Counted from the stretch's first letter, positions 39,807 through 49,113 are shown. The stretch: 64,000 bases of DNA from an uncultured Methylophaga sp. (GCF_947259025.1 NZ_CAMYKO010000005.1:744001-808000); one strand, 5' to 3'. Translations and numbers: made by a program. The notes: generated from the letters alone by a model not told the origin.

Positions 39807-41234
39807 ATGGGCCAGGAAATTGCAGGTGTCAGCTTTAATGACAGGGATTTCGAGCGTTTCCGCCAGCATCTCAGGGACGAAACCCGGCAGCTTGAGTCGC
39901 TGCTTAGCGCAGCATTATCAGACGCCGACAATCGCTATGCCGGGCTGGAACTGGAAGCCTGGCTGCTTGATAAAACCATGCACCCCGCGGCCATTAACGA
40001 TGCTTTTCTCAAACGTCTCAACGATCCGCTGGCCAATGCCGAACTGGCCAAATTCAATATTGAGTTCAACACCGATCCTCTGCCACTGACCGGAGACGCA
40101 CTCAGTCGCCTGCACCGGCAACTGCAAAATGCCTGGTCCAATGCCAGTCAGCAGGCACAAAAGCTGAATGCGGAACTGATGATGGTCGGCATTCTGCCCA
40201 CCCTGAGCCAGGATGATCTGAACGTGCTCAACATGTCCGATATGAATCGCTACCGGGCTTTGAATGAACAAATTCTGGCAGCCAGGGGCAAGCCGGTCGA
40301 ACTGGATATCAGTGGTGAGGATCACCTCAAGCTCACCCATCATGATGTGATGCTGGAATCTGCCGCGACCTCCTTACAGTTGCATACGCAAGTGCCACTG
40401 ACTGTTGCTCATCATTTCTACAACGCGTCGATCATGGCCTCAGCCGCCATGGTAGCGGTCAGTGCCAATTCACCCTACCTGTTCGGTCATAGCCTGTGGC
40501 AGGAAACCCGCATTCCCCTGTTTGAGCAGGCGATTGAAGCCGGCGGCTTTGCCGGTGCCGCCCATGGCCCGATTAAAAGAGTCAGCTTCGGTAGCGGTTA
40601 TGCCCGCCACAGCATTCTGGAATGCTTTGAGGAAAACCTGGAACACTTCCCGGTACTGCTGCCGGTTGATTTAGGTGAAGCCAGCCAGCGCATGGAACAC
40701 CTGCGTCTGCATAACGGCACTATCTGGCGCTGGAACCGCCCGCTTATCGGCTTTAACGGCGGTAAGCCGCATGTTCGTATTGAGCATCGCCCCCCTGCAG
40801 CCGGCCCCACTATCACCGATATGCTGGCCAATGCCGCCTTTTTTTATGGGCTCAGCCATGCCTATTGCGACCGCCTGATCAGTCATGGCATTGAACTGTC
40901 TTTTGCCGATGCGCGGGATAACTTCTACAAAGCCGCCCGCTATGGCCTCGACAGTCACATTGTCGATCTAGAGGGCCAGCATCAACGTCTGCAGGCTTAC
41001 ATTCTGGAACAGTGTCTGCCGATGGCCGCCCAAGGGCTGGACAAGCTTGCCATCAATCGCAGCGACAGCGATAAATACCTGGGCATTATTGAACAGCGGG
41101 TACGTAAATCGCAGACCGGCAGTGACTGGCAGCGCGCATTCATGGCCAAAAATAATGGTGATTTCCAGTCACTGACACGACATTACCTTTTTCATCAACA
41201 GCAAGGCGAGGTGGTGAGTCAATGGCCGATCTGA
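39807..41234 (+). CDS. GCS2-family glutamate-cysteine ligase-like enzyme
   Basis: A 475-residue protein of the carboxylate-amine ligase family. It has the acidic metal-binding start YAGLELEAWLLD, IEFNTDPLPLTGDAL, the central SLQLHTQVPLTVAHHFYNA and, near the C terminus, VRIEHRPPAAGPTITDMLANAAFF. Members activate a carboxyl group with ATP and join it to an amine, as in gamma-glutamylcysteine synthesis. It is not classical GshA. It overlaps the next gene by 13 nt, so the two very likely act in one pathway; the substrate is not apparent. Confidence 0.85.
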   Translation: MGQEIAGVSFNDRDFERFRQHLRDETRQLESLLSAALSDADNRYAGLELEAWLLDKTMHPAAINDAFLKRLNDPLANAELAKFNIEFNTDPLPLTGDALSRLHRQLQNAWSNASQQAQKLNAELMMVGILPTLSQDDLNVLNMSDMNRYRALNEQILAARGKPVELDISGEDHLKLTHHDVMLESAATSLQLHTQVPLTVAHHFYNASIMASAAMVAVSANSPYLFGHSLWQETRIPLFEQAIEAGGFAGAAHGPIKRVSFGSGYARHSILECFEENLEHFPVLLPVDLGEASQRMEHLRLHNGTIWRWNRPLIGFNGGKPHVRIEHRPPAAGPTITDMLANAAFFYGLSHAYCDRLISHGIELSFADARDNFYKAARYGLDSHIVDLEGQHQRLQAYILEQCLPMAAQGLDKLAINRSDSDKYLGIIEQRVRKSQTGSDWQRAFMAKNNGDFQSLTRHYLFHQQQGEVVSQWPI

Positions 41235-42247
41235 AACAAGACTTGCTACAGCAACTGGACAGCATTCCCGACGGTTTGCTTGATACCTCAGCCACGGACG
41301 TGTATCAGGTTCTGCCCCGCCCCACGCTGTTACACCTGAAAGGTAAGCGCCCTGACACCTTGTTTCTGTCAGTGATGCTGCACGGTAACGAAACCACCGG
41401 GCTGATTGCCGTTCAGAAGCTATTGAAAAAATATCAGTCACAACTGCTGCCACGAAACCTGTCGATATTTTTTGGCAATGTGGAAGCGGCCCGCTACCAG
41501 CAGCGGCGGCTGGACGGCCAGGCTGATTTCAACCGTATCTGGCCCGGTACAGAATATGCGCCCTGCCCGGAAACCCGCATGGCGCAGCAGATTGTGGATG
41601 TGATGGCCGGCCACAAGCTGTTCGCCAGCGTGGATATTCATAACAACACCGGGCTGAACCCACACTATGGCTGTATTAACCGCCTGGACCCGGCCTATCA
41701 GCAACTGGCCACGCTGTTTGCCCGCTTTGTGGTGTATTTCACCCGCCCCCGGGGCGTACAGTCGATGGCTTTTGCCCAGCTCTGTCCGGCAGTGACCCTC
41801 GAGTGCGGCCGCCCGGAGCAGACTTATGGCGTTAGCCATGCACTGGACTTTATCGACAGTTGCCTCAACCTCAGCGAACTGCCCACCCAGCCGGTCCATC
41901 CCCAGAATATTGACCTGTTCCATACCGTGGCCCAGGTCAAAATCCGGCCTGAGGTCGAATTCAGCTTCAAACAGGCGGACGCCGCTTTACAGCTGGATCC
42001 TGATCTGGAAAAAATGAATTTCTTTGAAGTGCCGGCAGGTACTGCCTTGGGCTGGGTTAATCATCACAGCGGCTTACCGCTAGAGGCGCGTGATGAGCAT
42101 GGCGAGGATGTCAGCAGCCGCTATTTTGAATTGCATGGCAAGGAACTGAAGTTCAAACGCCCGACCATGCCCTCGATGATGACGCTCAATGAGCGGGTGA
42201 TCAAGCAGGACTGCCTGTGTTACTTAATGGAAAGACTGCAGGGATAA
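41222..42247 (+). CDS. Aspartoacylase/succinylglutamate desuccinylase-family zinc hydrolase
   Basis: A 341-residue M14-like metallohydrolase. The zinc-binding segment VMLHGNETTGLIA (His and Glu) and VDIHNNTGLNPHYGC (His) are present, with VTLECGRPEQT later in place for the catalytic region. The family hydrolyses N-acyl amino acids or similar amides. It is coupled to the GCS2-like ligase upstream by a 13-nt overlap. One enzyme forms an amide and the other cleaves one, so they may act on the same small molecule, but that is inference. Confidence 0.85.
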   Translation: MADLKQDLLQQLDSIPDGLLDTSATDVYQVLPRPTLLHLKGKRPDTLFLSVMLHGNETTGLIAVQKLLKKYQSQLLPRNLSIFFGNVEAARYQQRRLDGQADFNRIWPGTEYAPCPETRMAQQIVDVMAGHKLFASVDIHNNTGLNPHYGCINRLDPAYQQLATLFARFVVYFTRPRGVQSMAFAQLCPAVTLECGRPEQTYGVSHALDFIDSCLNLSELPTQPVHPQNIDLFHTVAQVKIRPEVEFSFKQADAALQLDPDLEKMNFFEVPAGTALGWVNHHSGLPLEARDEHGEDVSSRYFELHGKELKFKRPTMPSMMTLNERVIKQDCLCYLMERLQG

Positions 42248-42272
42248 AAGGCTAAGAAGCGCTTTTATCCCT
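42240..42272. terminator. Strong hairpin over the stop codon between convergent genes
   Basis: Perfect 11-bp arms AGGGATAAAAG (42240-42250) and CTTTTATCCCT (42262-42272) with an 11-nt loop. The left arm contains the TAA stop of the hydrolase gene. There is no T tract after it, so it may be an RNA 3'-end stabiliser rather than a classical terminator. Confidence 0.45.
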
Positions 42273-42303
42273 GAGTAATCTGCGAATTGCCTGTTTTTCG
42301 TCT

Positions 42304-42630
42304 CTATTTGGTGACGCTGAAACTTTCGCCGCAGCCGCACTCGGAAGTGACATTGGGGTTAATGAACTTAAAGCTCTGGTTCAGCCCTTCACGGACAAAG
42401 TCCAGTTCCATGCCATCGAGCATTGGCATGGCATCTTCCTGAATAACTACTTTCACGTCCCCTTGTTCGACCACCACATCGTCAGCCGCCACTTCGTCGG
42501 CATAATCCAGCGCATAGCTGTAGCCTGAGCAGCCGCTTTTAACGACGCCAATGCGCAGCCCCACGCCGTCCTGACGTTTGGTCATCATGTCGCGGACACG
42601 GTTGATAGCAGACTCGGTTAGGGTAATCAT
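42304..42630 (-). CDS. iscA: IscA/ErpA-type iron-sulfur carrier
   Basis: A 108-residue HesB/IscA-family protein. The three conserved cysteines are in KSGCSGYSYAL and SECGCGESF. It carries clusters or iron from the scaffold to target proteins. It follows the cysteine desulfurase gene after 3 nt. ErpA versus IscA cannot be decided by eye; the operon context favours IscA. Confidence 0.88.
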   Translation of the reverse strand: MITLTESAINRVRDMMTKRQDGVGLRIGVVKSGCSGYSYALDYADEVAADDVVVEQGDVKVVIQEDAMPMLDGMELDFVREGLNQSFKFINPNVTSECGCGESFSVTK

Positions 42631-42633
42631 TGT

Positions 42634-43776
42634 TCACCTGTTCAGTAGATGGTTAAAGCGCTCAGCCTCTTTGGCCAGCACCTGGATCAGTTGGTCTATT
42701 TGTTCGACAGTATTTTGTTGCGAAACACTCACACGCACAGCACCTAGAGCAATCATGTCAGGCACGCCCATCGCGGTTAACACATGACTGGGCGTCTGGC
42801 GGCCGGTGCCGCAGGCAGAGCCACTGGATACGGCAAAGCCCTGCTTATCCAGCGCCATCAGCATGGTGTCGGAATCAAAACCCTGCAAAGCAAAAAAGCA
42901 GGTATTGGCAAGCCGCTCGGCATCGCCAGCAAAGATGGTGACACCGGGCATTTCTGCCAATCCGGCTTCCAGCCGGTCACGCAGCTTACTGCAATGGGCC
43001 TGATAGTCACCTATCTGTGACTGCACATACTCAGCCGCGGCACCGAAGCCAACAATGGCCGCCACATTCTCCGTGCCACTGCGTTTTTCCTCTTCCTGGC
43101 CCCCACCCAGAATATAACCGGGCCAGTCAAGTTCAGGGGACACAATCAAGGCACCGACACCCTTGGGGCCGCCGAATTTATGTGCCGACAAGGTCAGCAT
43201 ATCCACACCGGCCGCCCTGATATCAAGTGGCAGTTTGCCGGCGGCCTGCACGGCATCGGTTAATAGCGGCACGCCTTTGTCATGGCACACTGCAGCCAAA
43301 GCCGCGATATCCTGAATCACACCGGTTTCGTTGTTGGCCCACATTATCGATACCAGCCGGGTGTCATCATCAATCATTTCGGCCAGTTTGGCGGGATCAA
43401 TGCGGCCATTATCATCCACCGGAATCAAATCCAGCTCAAAACCATGCTGTTGCAGGCGTTTGGCGGGCTCCAGCATCGCCGGATGTTCGGTCGCGCCCAC
43501 CAGAATTTTGCCGCTATCGAAGCGCTCGGCGACACCGGCAATCGCCTGGTTATTGGCTTCGGTGCCACCACTGGTGAAGATGACCTGGGCAGGCTCGGCA
43601 TTCACCAGTTTGGCGACCTGCTGACGAGCTCTGTCCAACGCCGCCTGGGCATAACGGCCAAAACGGTGACTGCTGGAAGGGTTGCCCTGCTGTTGGTGCA
43701 GATACGGCAGCATTGTATCGAGCACGCCCTCGGCTAGACCGGCCCCGGCATTATTGTCGAGATAAGTGAAAGACAT
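42634..43776 (-). CDS. iscS: Cysteine desulfurase (IscS/NifS type)
   Basis: A 380-residue PLP enzyme that removes sulfur from cysteine for Fe-S clusters and tRNA thiolation. Visible motifs are YLDNNAGAG at the start, FTSGGTEANNQAI, the PLP-lysine in TLSAHKFGGPKGVGAL and the active cysteine in SSGSACGTGRQTPSHVL. The active-site loop and length are slightly NifS-like compared with enterobacterial IscS. It lies between iscR and iscA; iscU, hscBA and fdx are missing here. Confidence 0.92.
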   Translation of the reverse strand: MSFTYLDNNAGAGLAEGVLDTMLPYLHQQQGNPSSSHRFGRYAQAALDRARQQVAKLVNAEPAQVIFTSGGTEANNQAIAGVAERFDSGKILVGATEHPAMLEPAKRLQQHGFELDLIPVDDNGRIDPAKLAEMIDDDTRLVSIMWANNETGVIQDIAALAAVCHDKGVPLLTDAVQAAGKLPLDIRAAGVDMLTLSAHKFGGPKGVGALIVSPELDWPGYILGGGQEEEKRSGTENVAAIVGFGAAAEYVQSQIGDYQAHCSKLRDRLEAGLAEMPGVTIFAGDAERLANTCFFALQGFDSDTMLMALDKQGFAVSSGSACGTGRQTPSHVLTAMGVPDMIALGAVRVSVSQQNTVEQIDQLIQVLAKEAERFNHLLNR

Positions 43777-43788
43777 CGGGTAACCTGC

Positions 43789-44235
43789 TTAAACGACGTC
43801 GAATTGAATAACTTTGTCGCCGCTGCGTTTGCTTTGATAATCGCTGACCACCTGGGCCAGGGTAATGCCGTCGAGATAAAGGCGAATCTGATCACTCAGA
43901 CTTTGCCATAATTCATGACTGACACAGGGCTCATCACCATGGCAGTTGCGGCGGCCTTCGCACTGCGTGCTGTCAACTTTCTCATCCACGGCTGAAATCA
44001 CATCCAGCACGGTAATATCGTCGGCAACACGACTCAGCCGGTAACCACCACCGGGGCCGCGAGAGCTGCTGACCAGCCCCTGTTTACGCAGCCGGGCAAA
44101 TAATTGTTCCAGATAGGACAGAGAAATGCCCTGACGCTCGGAAATATCGGCCAGTGTGATCGCCCCCATGCCATAGTTCAGACTGAGGTCGAGCATCGCG
44201 GTGACAGCATAGCGCCCTTTGGTGGTCAAACGCAT
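43789..44235 (-). CDS. iscR: IscR, Fe-S-responsive Rrf2 regulator
   Basis: A 148-residue Rrf2 regulator beginning [17 protein letters not shown]. The [2Fe-2S] ligands Cys-x5-Cys-x5-Cys-x2-His are all in [22 protein letters not shown]. This is the classical IscR spacing, unlike the regulator at 1815. IscR represses isc genes when cluster-loaded. A near-consensus type 1 site lies over its promoter (44273-44297). It heads iscR-iscS-iscA and follows cysE. Confidence 0.95.
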   Translation of the reverse strand: MRLTTKGRYAVTAMLDLSLNYGMGAITLADISERQGISLSYLEQLFARLRKQGLVSSSRGPGGGYRLSRVADDITVLDVISAVDEKVDSTQCEGRRNCHGDEPCVSHELWQSLSDQIRLYLDGITLAQVVSDYQSKRSGDKVIQFDVV

Positions 44236-44272
44236 GTTCTAATCCAGAATAAAATCAACCTGATAAGTGTAC

Positions 44273-44297
44273 ATGCCTGACTATTTTAGTCAACTTT
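44273..44297. promoter_or_regulatory. IscR type 1 site over the iscR promoter
   Basis: On the minus strand the core reads GTTGACTAAAATAGTCAGG, matching the type 1 consensus ATAsyyGACTrwwwyAGTCrrsTAT at nearly all positions. It overlaps the -35 TTGACT (plus 44288-44293), which pairs with a -10 TACACT (44266-44271) at 16 bp. Autorepression by holo-IscR is the natural reading. Confidence 0.75.
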
Positions 44298-45084
44298 TTG
44301 ACTCGTCTTTATCCTCGGAGATATCACACTCGTCAAGCTCATGCATATCAACATCTTCGGGCAGATCGCCGCCCAGTTGATGCACCGTCTGGCATAGCGA
44401 ATCCACGCGTTTATCCATGGCCTGAATATGCTCGATCAGACCATGAATGGCTGTGGCAACCGGGTCCATACTTTTGCTGGAGGTGCCATAGGCATCAAAG
44501 CCCACTGACTGGGCCAGTTTCTGCTGCTGGCGTTCATCCTCGGTCATGCTCGATTTGGCTTTGACTACGCGGCCGGGCACACCCACCACAGTCTCGCCGG
44601 CAGCGACATCTTTCACTACAACGGCATTGGAACCGACACGGGCACCATCATGCAGCGTGATCGGACCCAGCACTTTGGCACCAGCGCCCACCACGATATC
44701 GTTACTGAGGGTGGGATGGCGTTTGCCTTCTTTCCAGGAGGTGCCCCCCAGAGTCACGCCGTGGTAAAGCGTGCAGTCATCGCCGATTTCGGCGGTTTCG
44801 CCAATCACCACGCCCATGCCGTGGTCGATAAAGAAACGGCGGCCGATTTTGGCACCGGGGTGAATTTCAATACCAGTTATCCAACGCCCCAGTGTGGAAA
44901 TGAACTTGGCCAGCCATTTCCAGTTTTTGCGCCACAGCCAGTGGTTGAGGCGGTGCAACTGAATGGCATGCACCCCGGGATAAGTGGTGACGATCTCAAA
45001 GACATTACGCGCCGCCGGGTCACGATCAAACACGCAGTTGATGTCTTCCTTGAAGCGTTGCCAGCGACTGACTCTTTCACTCAT
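44290..45084 (-). CDS. cysE: CysE, serine O-acetyltransferase
   Basis: A 264-residue hexapeptide-repeat acetyltransferase forming O-acetylserine for cysteine synthesis. The N-terminal helical domain ([20 protein letters not shown]) and left-handed beta-helix ([41 protein letters not shown]) are clear. I start at [10 protein letters not shown], whose ATG overlaps the trmJ stop in ATGAGTGA and has a GAGGA ribosome site. Its place before iscR-iscS ties cysteine supply to cysteine use. Confidence 0.95.
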   Translation of the reverse strand: MSERVSRWQRFKEDINCVFDRDPAARNVFEIVTTYPGVHAIQLHRLNHWLWRKNWKWLAKFISTLGRWITGIEIHPGAKIGRRFFIDHGMGVVIGETAEIGDDCTLYHGVTLGGTSWKEGKRHPTLSNDIVVGAGAKVLGPITLHDGARVGSNAVVVKDVAAGETVVGVPGRVVKAKSSMTEDERQQQKLAQSVGFDAYGTSSKSMDPVATAIHGLIEHIQAMDKRVDSLCQTVHQLGGDLPEDVDMHELDECDISEDKDESKS

Positions 45085-45814
45085 TGTTATTCCTCGCTTT
45101 GGTTTCAGCGGCGCGTAAAATGCCATGCATGATCTGTACTTCGTTGCGATCCAGATCAGCGCGGTTGAATAATCGCCGGATCCGACGCATCAGATAGCGG
45201 GGGTTATCCGGATCCAGAAAGCCGATGGTGGTCAGAGAACGCTCAAAGTGATCATACAAATGAGACAAATCCTCAGCGGTAATCGCTTCACGCTGCTCCC
45301 CTATTCTGCCGAAATCAATCTCCGGTTTGAAACTCATCCGCAGCTCATACGCCACAACCTGCACTGCAGCAGCTAGGTTAAGCGAGCTGTAATCCGGATT
45401 GGCCGGAATATTCACCAGAAACTGGCAGCAATCCAACTCCTCGTTAGACAACCCCGAATGCTCGCGCCCGAACACAATAGCTATCTGGGTATCATCATCG
45501 AATTTTTCAAGTTGTTCGACCGCCTCGCGCGGGTTAATCACCGGTACCGGCAAATGACGCAGGCGGGCGCTGAGCCCGAAGGCATAGTGGCAGTCGGCCA
45601 GGGCTGACTGCAGACTGTCATGCACTGTGGCCTGGTGCAGAATATCATCGGCACCAGAGGCCCTGGCAGTAGCTTCCGCGCTGGGATAAATCTTGGGCGA
45701 AACCAGGTGCAGGTTCTTCAAGCCCATGGTCTTCATCGCACGTGCCGCAGCACCAATATTACCCGGATGCGTGGTGCCCACCAAAACAAAGCGGATGTTA
45801 TCCAGCGAAGTCAT
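45077..45814 (-). CDS. trmJ: TrmJ, tRNA 2'-O-methyltransferase
   Basis: A 245-residue SPOUT methyltransferase that methylates the ribose at position 32 of tRNAs. Typical segments are [39 protein letters not shown] and [23 protein letters not shown]. It overlaps queA by 17 nt and cysE by 8 nt. The trmJ-cysE-iscR order is common in gammaproteobacteria. Confidence 0.94.
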   Translation of the reverse strand: MTSLDNIRFVLVGTTHPGNIGAAARAMKTMGLKNLHLVSPKIYPSAEATARASGADDILHQATVHDSLQSALADCHYAFGLSARLRHLPVPVINPREAVEQLEKFDDDTQIAIVFGREHSGLSNEELDCCQFLVNIPANPDYSSLNLAAAVQVVAYELRMSFKPEIDFGRIGEQREAITAEDLSHLYDHFERSLTTIGFLDPDNPRYLMRRIRRLFNRADLDRNEVQIMHGILRAAETKARNNNE

Positions 45815-46841
45815 TGTTATTCCTTGTCATAAACATGGCATCGCCGTAGCTGAAAAAACGATAGCGTTGTTCAATGGCGTGCTGATAAGCGTTCAAAATA
45901 TGTTGGCGGCCGGCAAATGCCGACACCAGCATCAACAAGGTCGACTCCGACAGGTGAAAATTGGTCACCATGGCATCCACGCTGCGAAACTGATAGCCGG
46001 GGTAGATAAAGATATCGGTTTCGCCCTGGTAGGCTTCAATTTCGCCATTTTGTGACGCACTCTCCAGCGCCCGCACACTGGTGGTGCCCACCGCAATCAC
46101 CCGGCCACCACGTTGCCGTGTGGCTGTGACCTGGTCGCAGGCCTGCTGAGACACCTCGATAACTTCACTATGCATTTGGTGGCTGCGGATATCATCGACC
46201 CTGACCGGCTGGAAAGTGCCGGCGCCGACGTGCAGGGTGAGCTCGGCAGTCTCAATGCCGGCATCACTGATTTTTTGCAGCATCGCCCTATCGAAGTGCA
46301 AGCCGGCCGTGGGCGCGGCAACAGCGCCGGTATGCTGGGCATAGACTGTCTGATAACGCTCCAGATCAGCGCGATCAACTTCTCGCTCAATATAAGGCGG
46401 CAGTGGCATACGCCCCACGGTTTCCAGCATCTCGACCACGGAGTCTGTAGCTGGAAAGCTGAGTTCAAACAGCGCTTCATGACGCGCCACGACTTCAGCC
46501 TCGACCTGCTGTTCCAGCAGCAGTCTGCGTCCTACGCCCGGTGATTTACTGCTGCGTACATGGGCCAGCACCCGCTGATGATCCAGAACGCGCTCCACCA
46601 GTACTTCAACCTTGCCCCCCGTCTCTTTCTGACCCAGCAGGCGCGCCGGCATCACCCGGGTATTGTTGAACACCAACAAGTCATCAGGCTTCAGTAAAGA
46701 CAGTAAGTCAGTAAATTGCAGATCCTGTACCCGGCCGCTATCACCATCCAGTGCCAGCAAACGACTGGCTGAACGTTCACTGGACGGGTATTGGGCAATC
46801 AGTTCTTCGGGAAGGTCAAATCGAAAGTCACTCGTTTTCAT
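45798..46841 (-). CDS. queA: QueA, S-adenosylmethionine:tRNA ribosyltransferase-isomerase
   Basis: A 347-residue enzyme that builds epoxyqueuosine on tRNA. Conserved segments are [22 protein letters not shown] at the start (one run is split by my reading), [24 protein letters not shown] and [20 protein letters not shown]. The start is the ATG at MKTSDFRF; an upstream in-frame extension has no support. tgt is not adjacent. Confidence 0.95.
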   Translation of the reverse strand: MKTSDFRFDLPEELIAQYPSSERSASRLLALDGDSGRVQDLQFTDLLSLLKPDDLLVFNNTRVMPARLLGQKETGGKVEVLVERVLDHQRVLAHVRSSKSPGVGRRLLLEQQVEAEVVARHEALFELSFPATDSVVEMLETVGRMPLPPYIEREVDRADLERYQTVYAQHTGAVAAPTAGLHFDRAMLQKISDAGIETAELTLHVGAGTFQPVRVDDIRSHQMHSEVIEVSQQACDQVTATRQRGGRVIAVGTTSVRALESASQNGEIEAYQGETDIFIYPGYQFRSVDAMVTNFHLSESTLLMLVSAFAGRQHILNAYQHAIEQRYRFFSYGDAMFMTRNNNDFAG

Positions 46842-46968
46842 GGACGCGATCATAGCAGAATGCGCGACCAAACTTGCGCTGAAATGGCCTGATAAGCGCA
46901 GTCAGGGGCTGATATTGCTCATTTATCACTGACCATTGTGAGCCTGCGCCTGTTTTGCGCTCAGCCAG

Positions 46969-47823
46969 CTAGAGCGATAAGCCGCTCAGACGCTGCTGTA
47001 TATCGTCTTCCATCTCCAGCAGACCTTCAACCTGCGCTTCACTGAGACCTAGCCGCTCAAAGGCTGATAATTCCAGCAGCGTCTCACTGTCGTCTTCAGC
47101 CGCAATATCCAGCATATAGGAAGCCAGCCTTGATGCCGCATGCACGGCAGCAGCCGTGTCAGAGGCTTTATCAGCGGCCTGATCAGGATGGTATGGTTTG
47201 ATGGCATCAATCACCTGCTGTGGCATGCCCCAGCGGATCACCACCAGCTCTGTCACCGGCTGACTGTATTTATTTTCCAGCCAGAACACCGCTTCCGGCG
47301 TCAAAATCTGTTGATGCTGCTGTGCCAGTTCCAACAAGGTCTGCAGCACAGCAGGACGGCCGATCGAATGTAACAAGCCAGCCAGAAAGGCAATGCCCGG
47401 CTCTATATCAGCTTGCTGAGCAATTTCCCGCGACCAGAGTGAGGTTGCAAGGGCGTGCTGCCAGTTGTATTCAACGTAGGCTTCATAGCCGGGGGTGTGG
47501 AACAGCTTGCTGCTCAGTGCAGCAGTGAGGGCGATTTCGCTGATGACATTCATGCCCAGCCGGGCAACAGCCTGTTGCAGCGAGACCAGATTGGACAGTG
47601 GTGTATAGGCAACCGAGTTGGCAATCCGCATCACATGACCGGCCAGAGACTGATCGGTTTCTATCAACTCAGCCATTTCCCGGGCACTGACCTCGGGATC
47701 ACGGGCCAGCTCAAAAGCTCGGCTTGCCACCTCCGGCAATAGCGGCACTTCAACAAAGCCTTCAAAAATGGCCTGTCTTAACAACGCCTCGAGTTGCTTT
47801 GTATCTACTGGCTCAGTGCTCAT
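46969..47823 (-). CDS. HDOD domain protein
   Basis: A 284-residue protein with an HDOD domain from about residue 15 to 215 (LPEVASRAFELARDPEVSAREMAELI; IANSVAYTPLSNLVSLQQAVARLG; FLAGLLHSIGRPAVL). HDOD domains lack the metal-dependent HD catalytic pair and are usually signalling or scaffold modules. The C-terminal 60 residues are acidic. It stands alone; nothing nearby suggests its partner. Confidence 0.85.
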   Translation of the reverse strand: MSTEPVDTKQLEALLRQAIFEGFVEVPLLPEVASRAFELARDPEVSAREMAELIETDQSLAGHVMRIANSVAYTPLSNLVSLQQAVARLGMNVISEIALTAALSSKLFHTPGYEAYVEYNWQHALATSLWSREIAQQADIEPGIAFLAGLLHSIGRPAVLQTLLELAQQHQQILTPEAVFWLENKYSQPVTELVVIRWGMPQQVIDAIKPYHPDQAADKASDTAAAVHAASRLASYMLDIAAEDDSETLLELSAFERLGLSEAQVEGLLEMEDDIQQRLSGLSL

Positions 47824-47945
47824 CGCTTCCCCTGTTGGTAACCCGGATTTTTAGCGTAAAGTCTGAGTGTGTCCCGAGCGCCAACTCAGGGTCAAGTCCG
47901 GACGCGGCGAAAAGGTGACCAAGCTCACAGGCAAGCAAATAAGGC

Positions 47946-47974
47946 TTCACTTCAAGCGGTGGAGTCGTTATAAT
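47946..47974 (+). promoter_or_regulatory. Promoter of tRNA-Leu
   Basis: -10 TATAAT (47969-47974) is perfect; -35 TTCACT (47946-47951) is 4/6 with a 17-bp spacer. The tRNA begins 15 nt after the -10. Confidence 0.65.
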
Positions 47975-47989
47975 CACCGACCTTGGTAT

Positions 47990-48076
47990 GCCGGGGTGGC
48001 GGAACTGGTAGACGCGCCGGATTCAAAATCCGGTTGGGGAAACTCAGTGTGGGTTCGATTCCCACCCTCGGTACCA
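47990..48076 (+). tRNA. tRNA-Leu (anticodon CAA)
   Basis: An 87-nt class II tRNA. The acceptor arms GCCGGGG and CCTCGGT pair with two G-U wobbles, and CCA is encoded. The anticodon stem CCGGA/TCCGG encloses loop TTCAAAA (anticodon CAA, reading UUG). A long variable arm and GGTTCGATTCC T-arm fit leucine. No terminator is obvious downstream. Confidence 0.95.
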
Positions 48077-48166
48077 ACACCCTTCTCTCAAACACCATCC
48101 CAAGCTACATCTATGCATAAGCTTGCTCGTCACTCCCCCAGACCAGCGAAAAGACGCGGCTTGATG

Positions 48167-48790
48167 TTACTGGAGCGCCGCTGCATCCCTGTCAGCCAGA
48201 TGTTCGCTCACCAGTTGCTGAATGCGGGTGAAAGCTATTGGTTTATCTTCAAATAGCACATCCTCGGGAAAGGCCTGGTTTATCTGCGCCTTGTTGTCAT
48301 CGGGGCTGCTGACAATGATGATGCGGCAATGTGAAAAATCCGGTTGCTGGCGTATCAATGTCACCATGTGATCACTATCCACCAGCGGTAAGCTTGAATC
48401 AACAATGATAACGTCAGGTTTATTAGCACCTATCTGAAGCATTGCATCATAACCGTCATGAGCCAGATAGACTTTGGCTTTGGGGGTTTCCCAGGTACTA
48501 AGTTGCATCTGGTAAAGTTTGAGCAAGTCATTGTCTTCATCAACAAACATGATGCCGACGGCCTCCTCTTCAGCCTGAATGTCCGTGACATCGCAAAAAG
48601 CGTCATTATCCACCAGACTTTTACCCATCTTTCGCGCCAGCCTGACAATTTCTTCGGCAGTGATACGCCTGTGACCACCTACCGTTTTGATTACCTCTAG
48701 CATGCCGCTATCAGCCCATATTTGAATTGTTCTGGCACTGACACCAAAAATATTGGCTGCTTGTGTGGTTGTAAACTGCTGCTTTTTCAT
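48167..48790 (-). CDS. HTH-receiver protein with inverted domain order
   Basis: A 207-residue protein. Residues 5-55 form an excisionase/MerR-type HTH (FTTTQAANIFGVSARTIQIW; VGGHRRITAEEIVRLAR). Residues 78-195 form a receiver domain with acidic pocket VDED (84-86), phospho-acceptor Asp131 in VIIVDSSLPL, Ser161/162 and Lys183 (FEDKP), so it looks phosphorylatable. Response regulators normally have the receiver first. No kinase gene is adjacent. An FNR-type box lies upstream at 48901. The target is unknown. Confidence 0.85.
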   Translation of the reverse strand: MKKQQFTTTQAANIFGVSARTIQIWADSGMLEVIKTVGGHRRITAEEIVRLARKMGKSLVDNDAFCDVTDIQAEEEAVGIMFVDEDNDLLKLYQMQLSTWETPKAKVYLAHDGYDAMLQIGANKPDVIIVDSSLPLVDSDHMVTLIRQQPDFSHCRIIIVSSPDDNKAQINQAFPEDVLFEDKPIAFTRIQQLVSEHLADRDAAALQ

Positions 48791-49113
48791 TTGCTTCTCA
48801 CTATCGTCTTGCGCACAACATTATAATCAAAATTATCTTGCTTGATAGAGGTTTATATACACTTAAGCTTCGACTTTTTGGTATTTTTTCTGCACTGTTT
48901 TTGATCTGGATCAAAAACTTTTCAAATGTTCTGTTTTTTCTTTTTATGGTGGACTCAACCCGGTATTCCAGTATTTCTTTCAGGATATGCTTTTCTTGTA
49001 GATTTATTATTTCTGATAGCTGTCATAAAGACCTCAATAAGCTGTTTGCTTGAACTTTCATCAGCGAGTTAACTGAAGTAAGCTTGAGCCAGTGTCTCGC
49101 TCAGGAGAGCCTT
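48791..49113. other. AT-rich intergenic region with an FNR-type box
   Basis: This 323-bp gap separates the divergent HTH-receiver and DUF2789 genes. Besides the box at 48901-48914 and a possible minus-strand -10 (TATATA, plus 48854-48859), I see nothing firm. A 71-codon open frame on the plus strand (48838-49053) lacks a ribosome site and looks fortuitous. Confidence 0.6.
48901..48914. promoter_or_regulatory. FNR/Anr-type box
   Basis: TTGATCTGGATCAA is a perfect match to the FNR/CRP-family consensus TTGATnnnnATCAA. On the minus strand its centre lies about 60 bp before the start expected from a TATATA -10 at plus 48854-48859, a class I position for the HTH-receiver gene. In the other direction no well-placed -10 was found for DUF2789-fumC. 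Confidence 0.6.

Noticed and set aside
48838-49053. 71-codon hydrophobic plus-strand open frame
   Set aside because: No ribosome site, AT-rich composition, and it runs through the FNR-type box; more likely non-coding.
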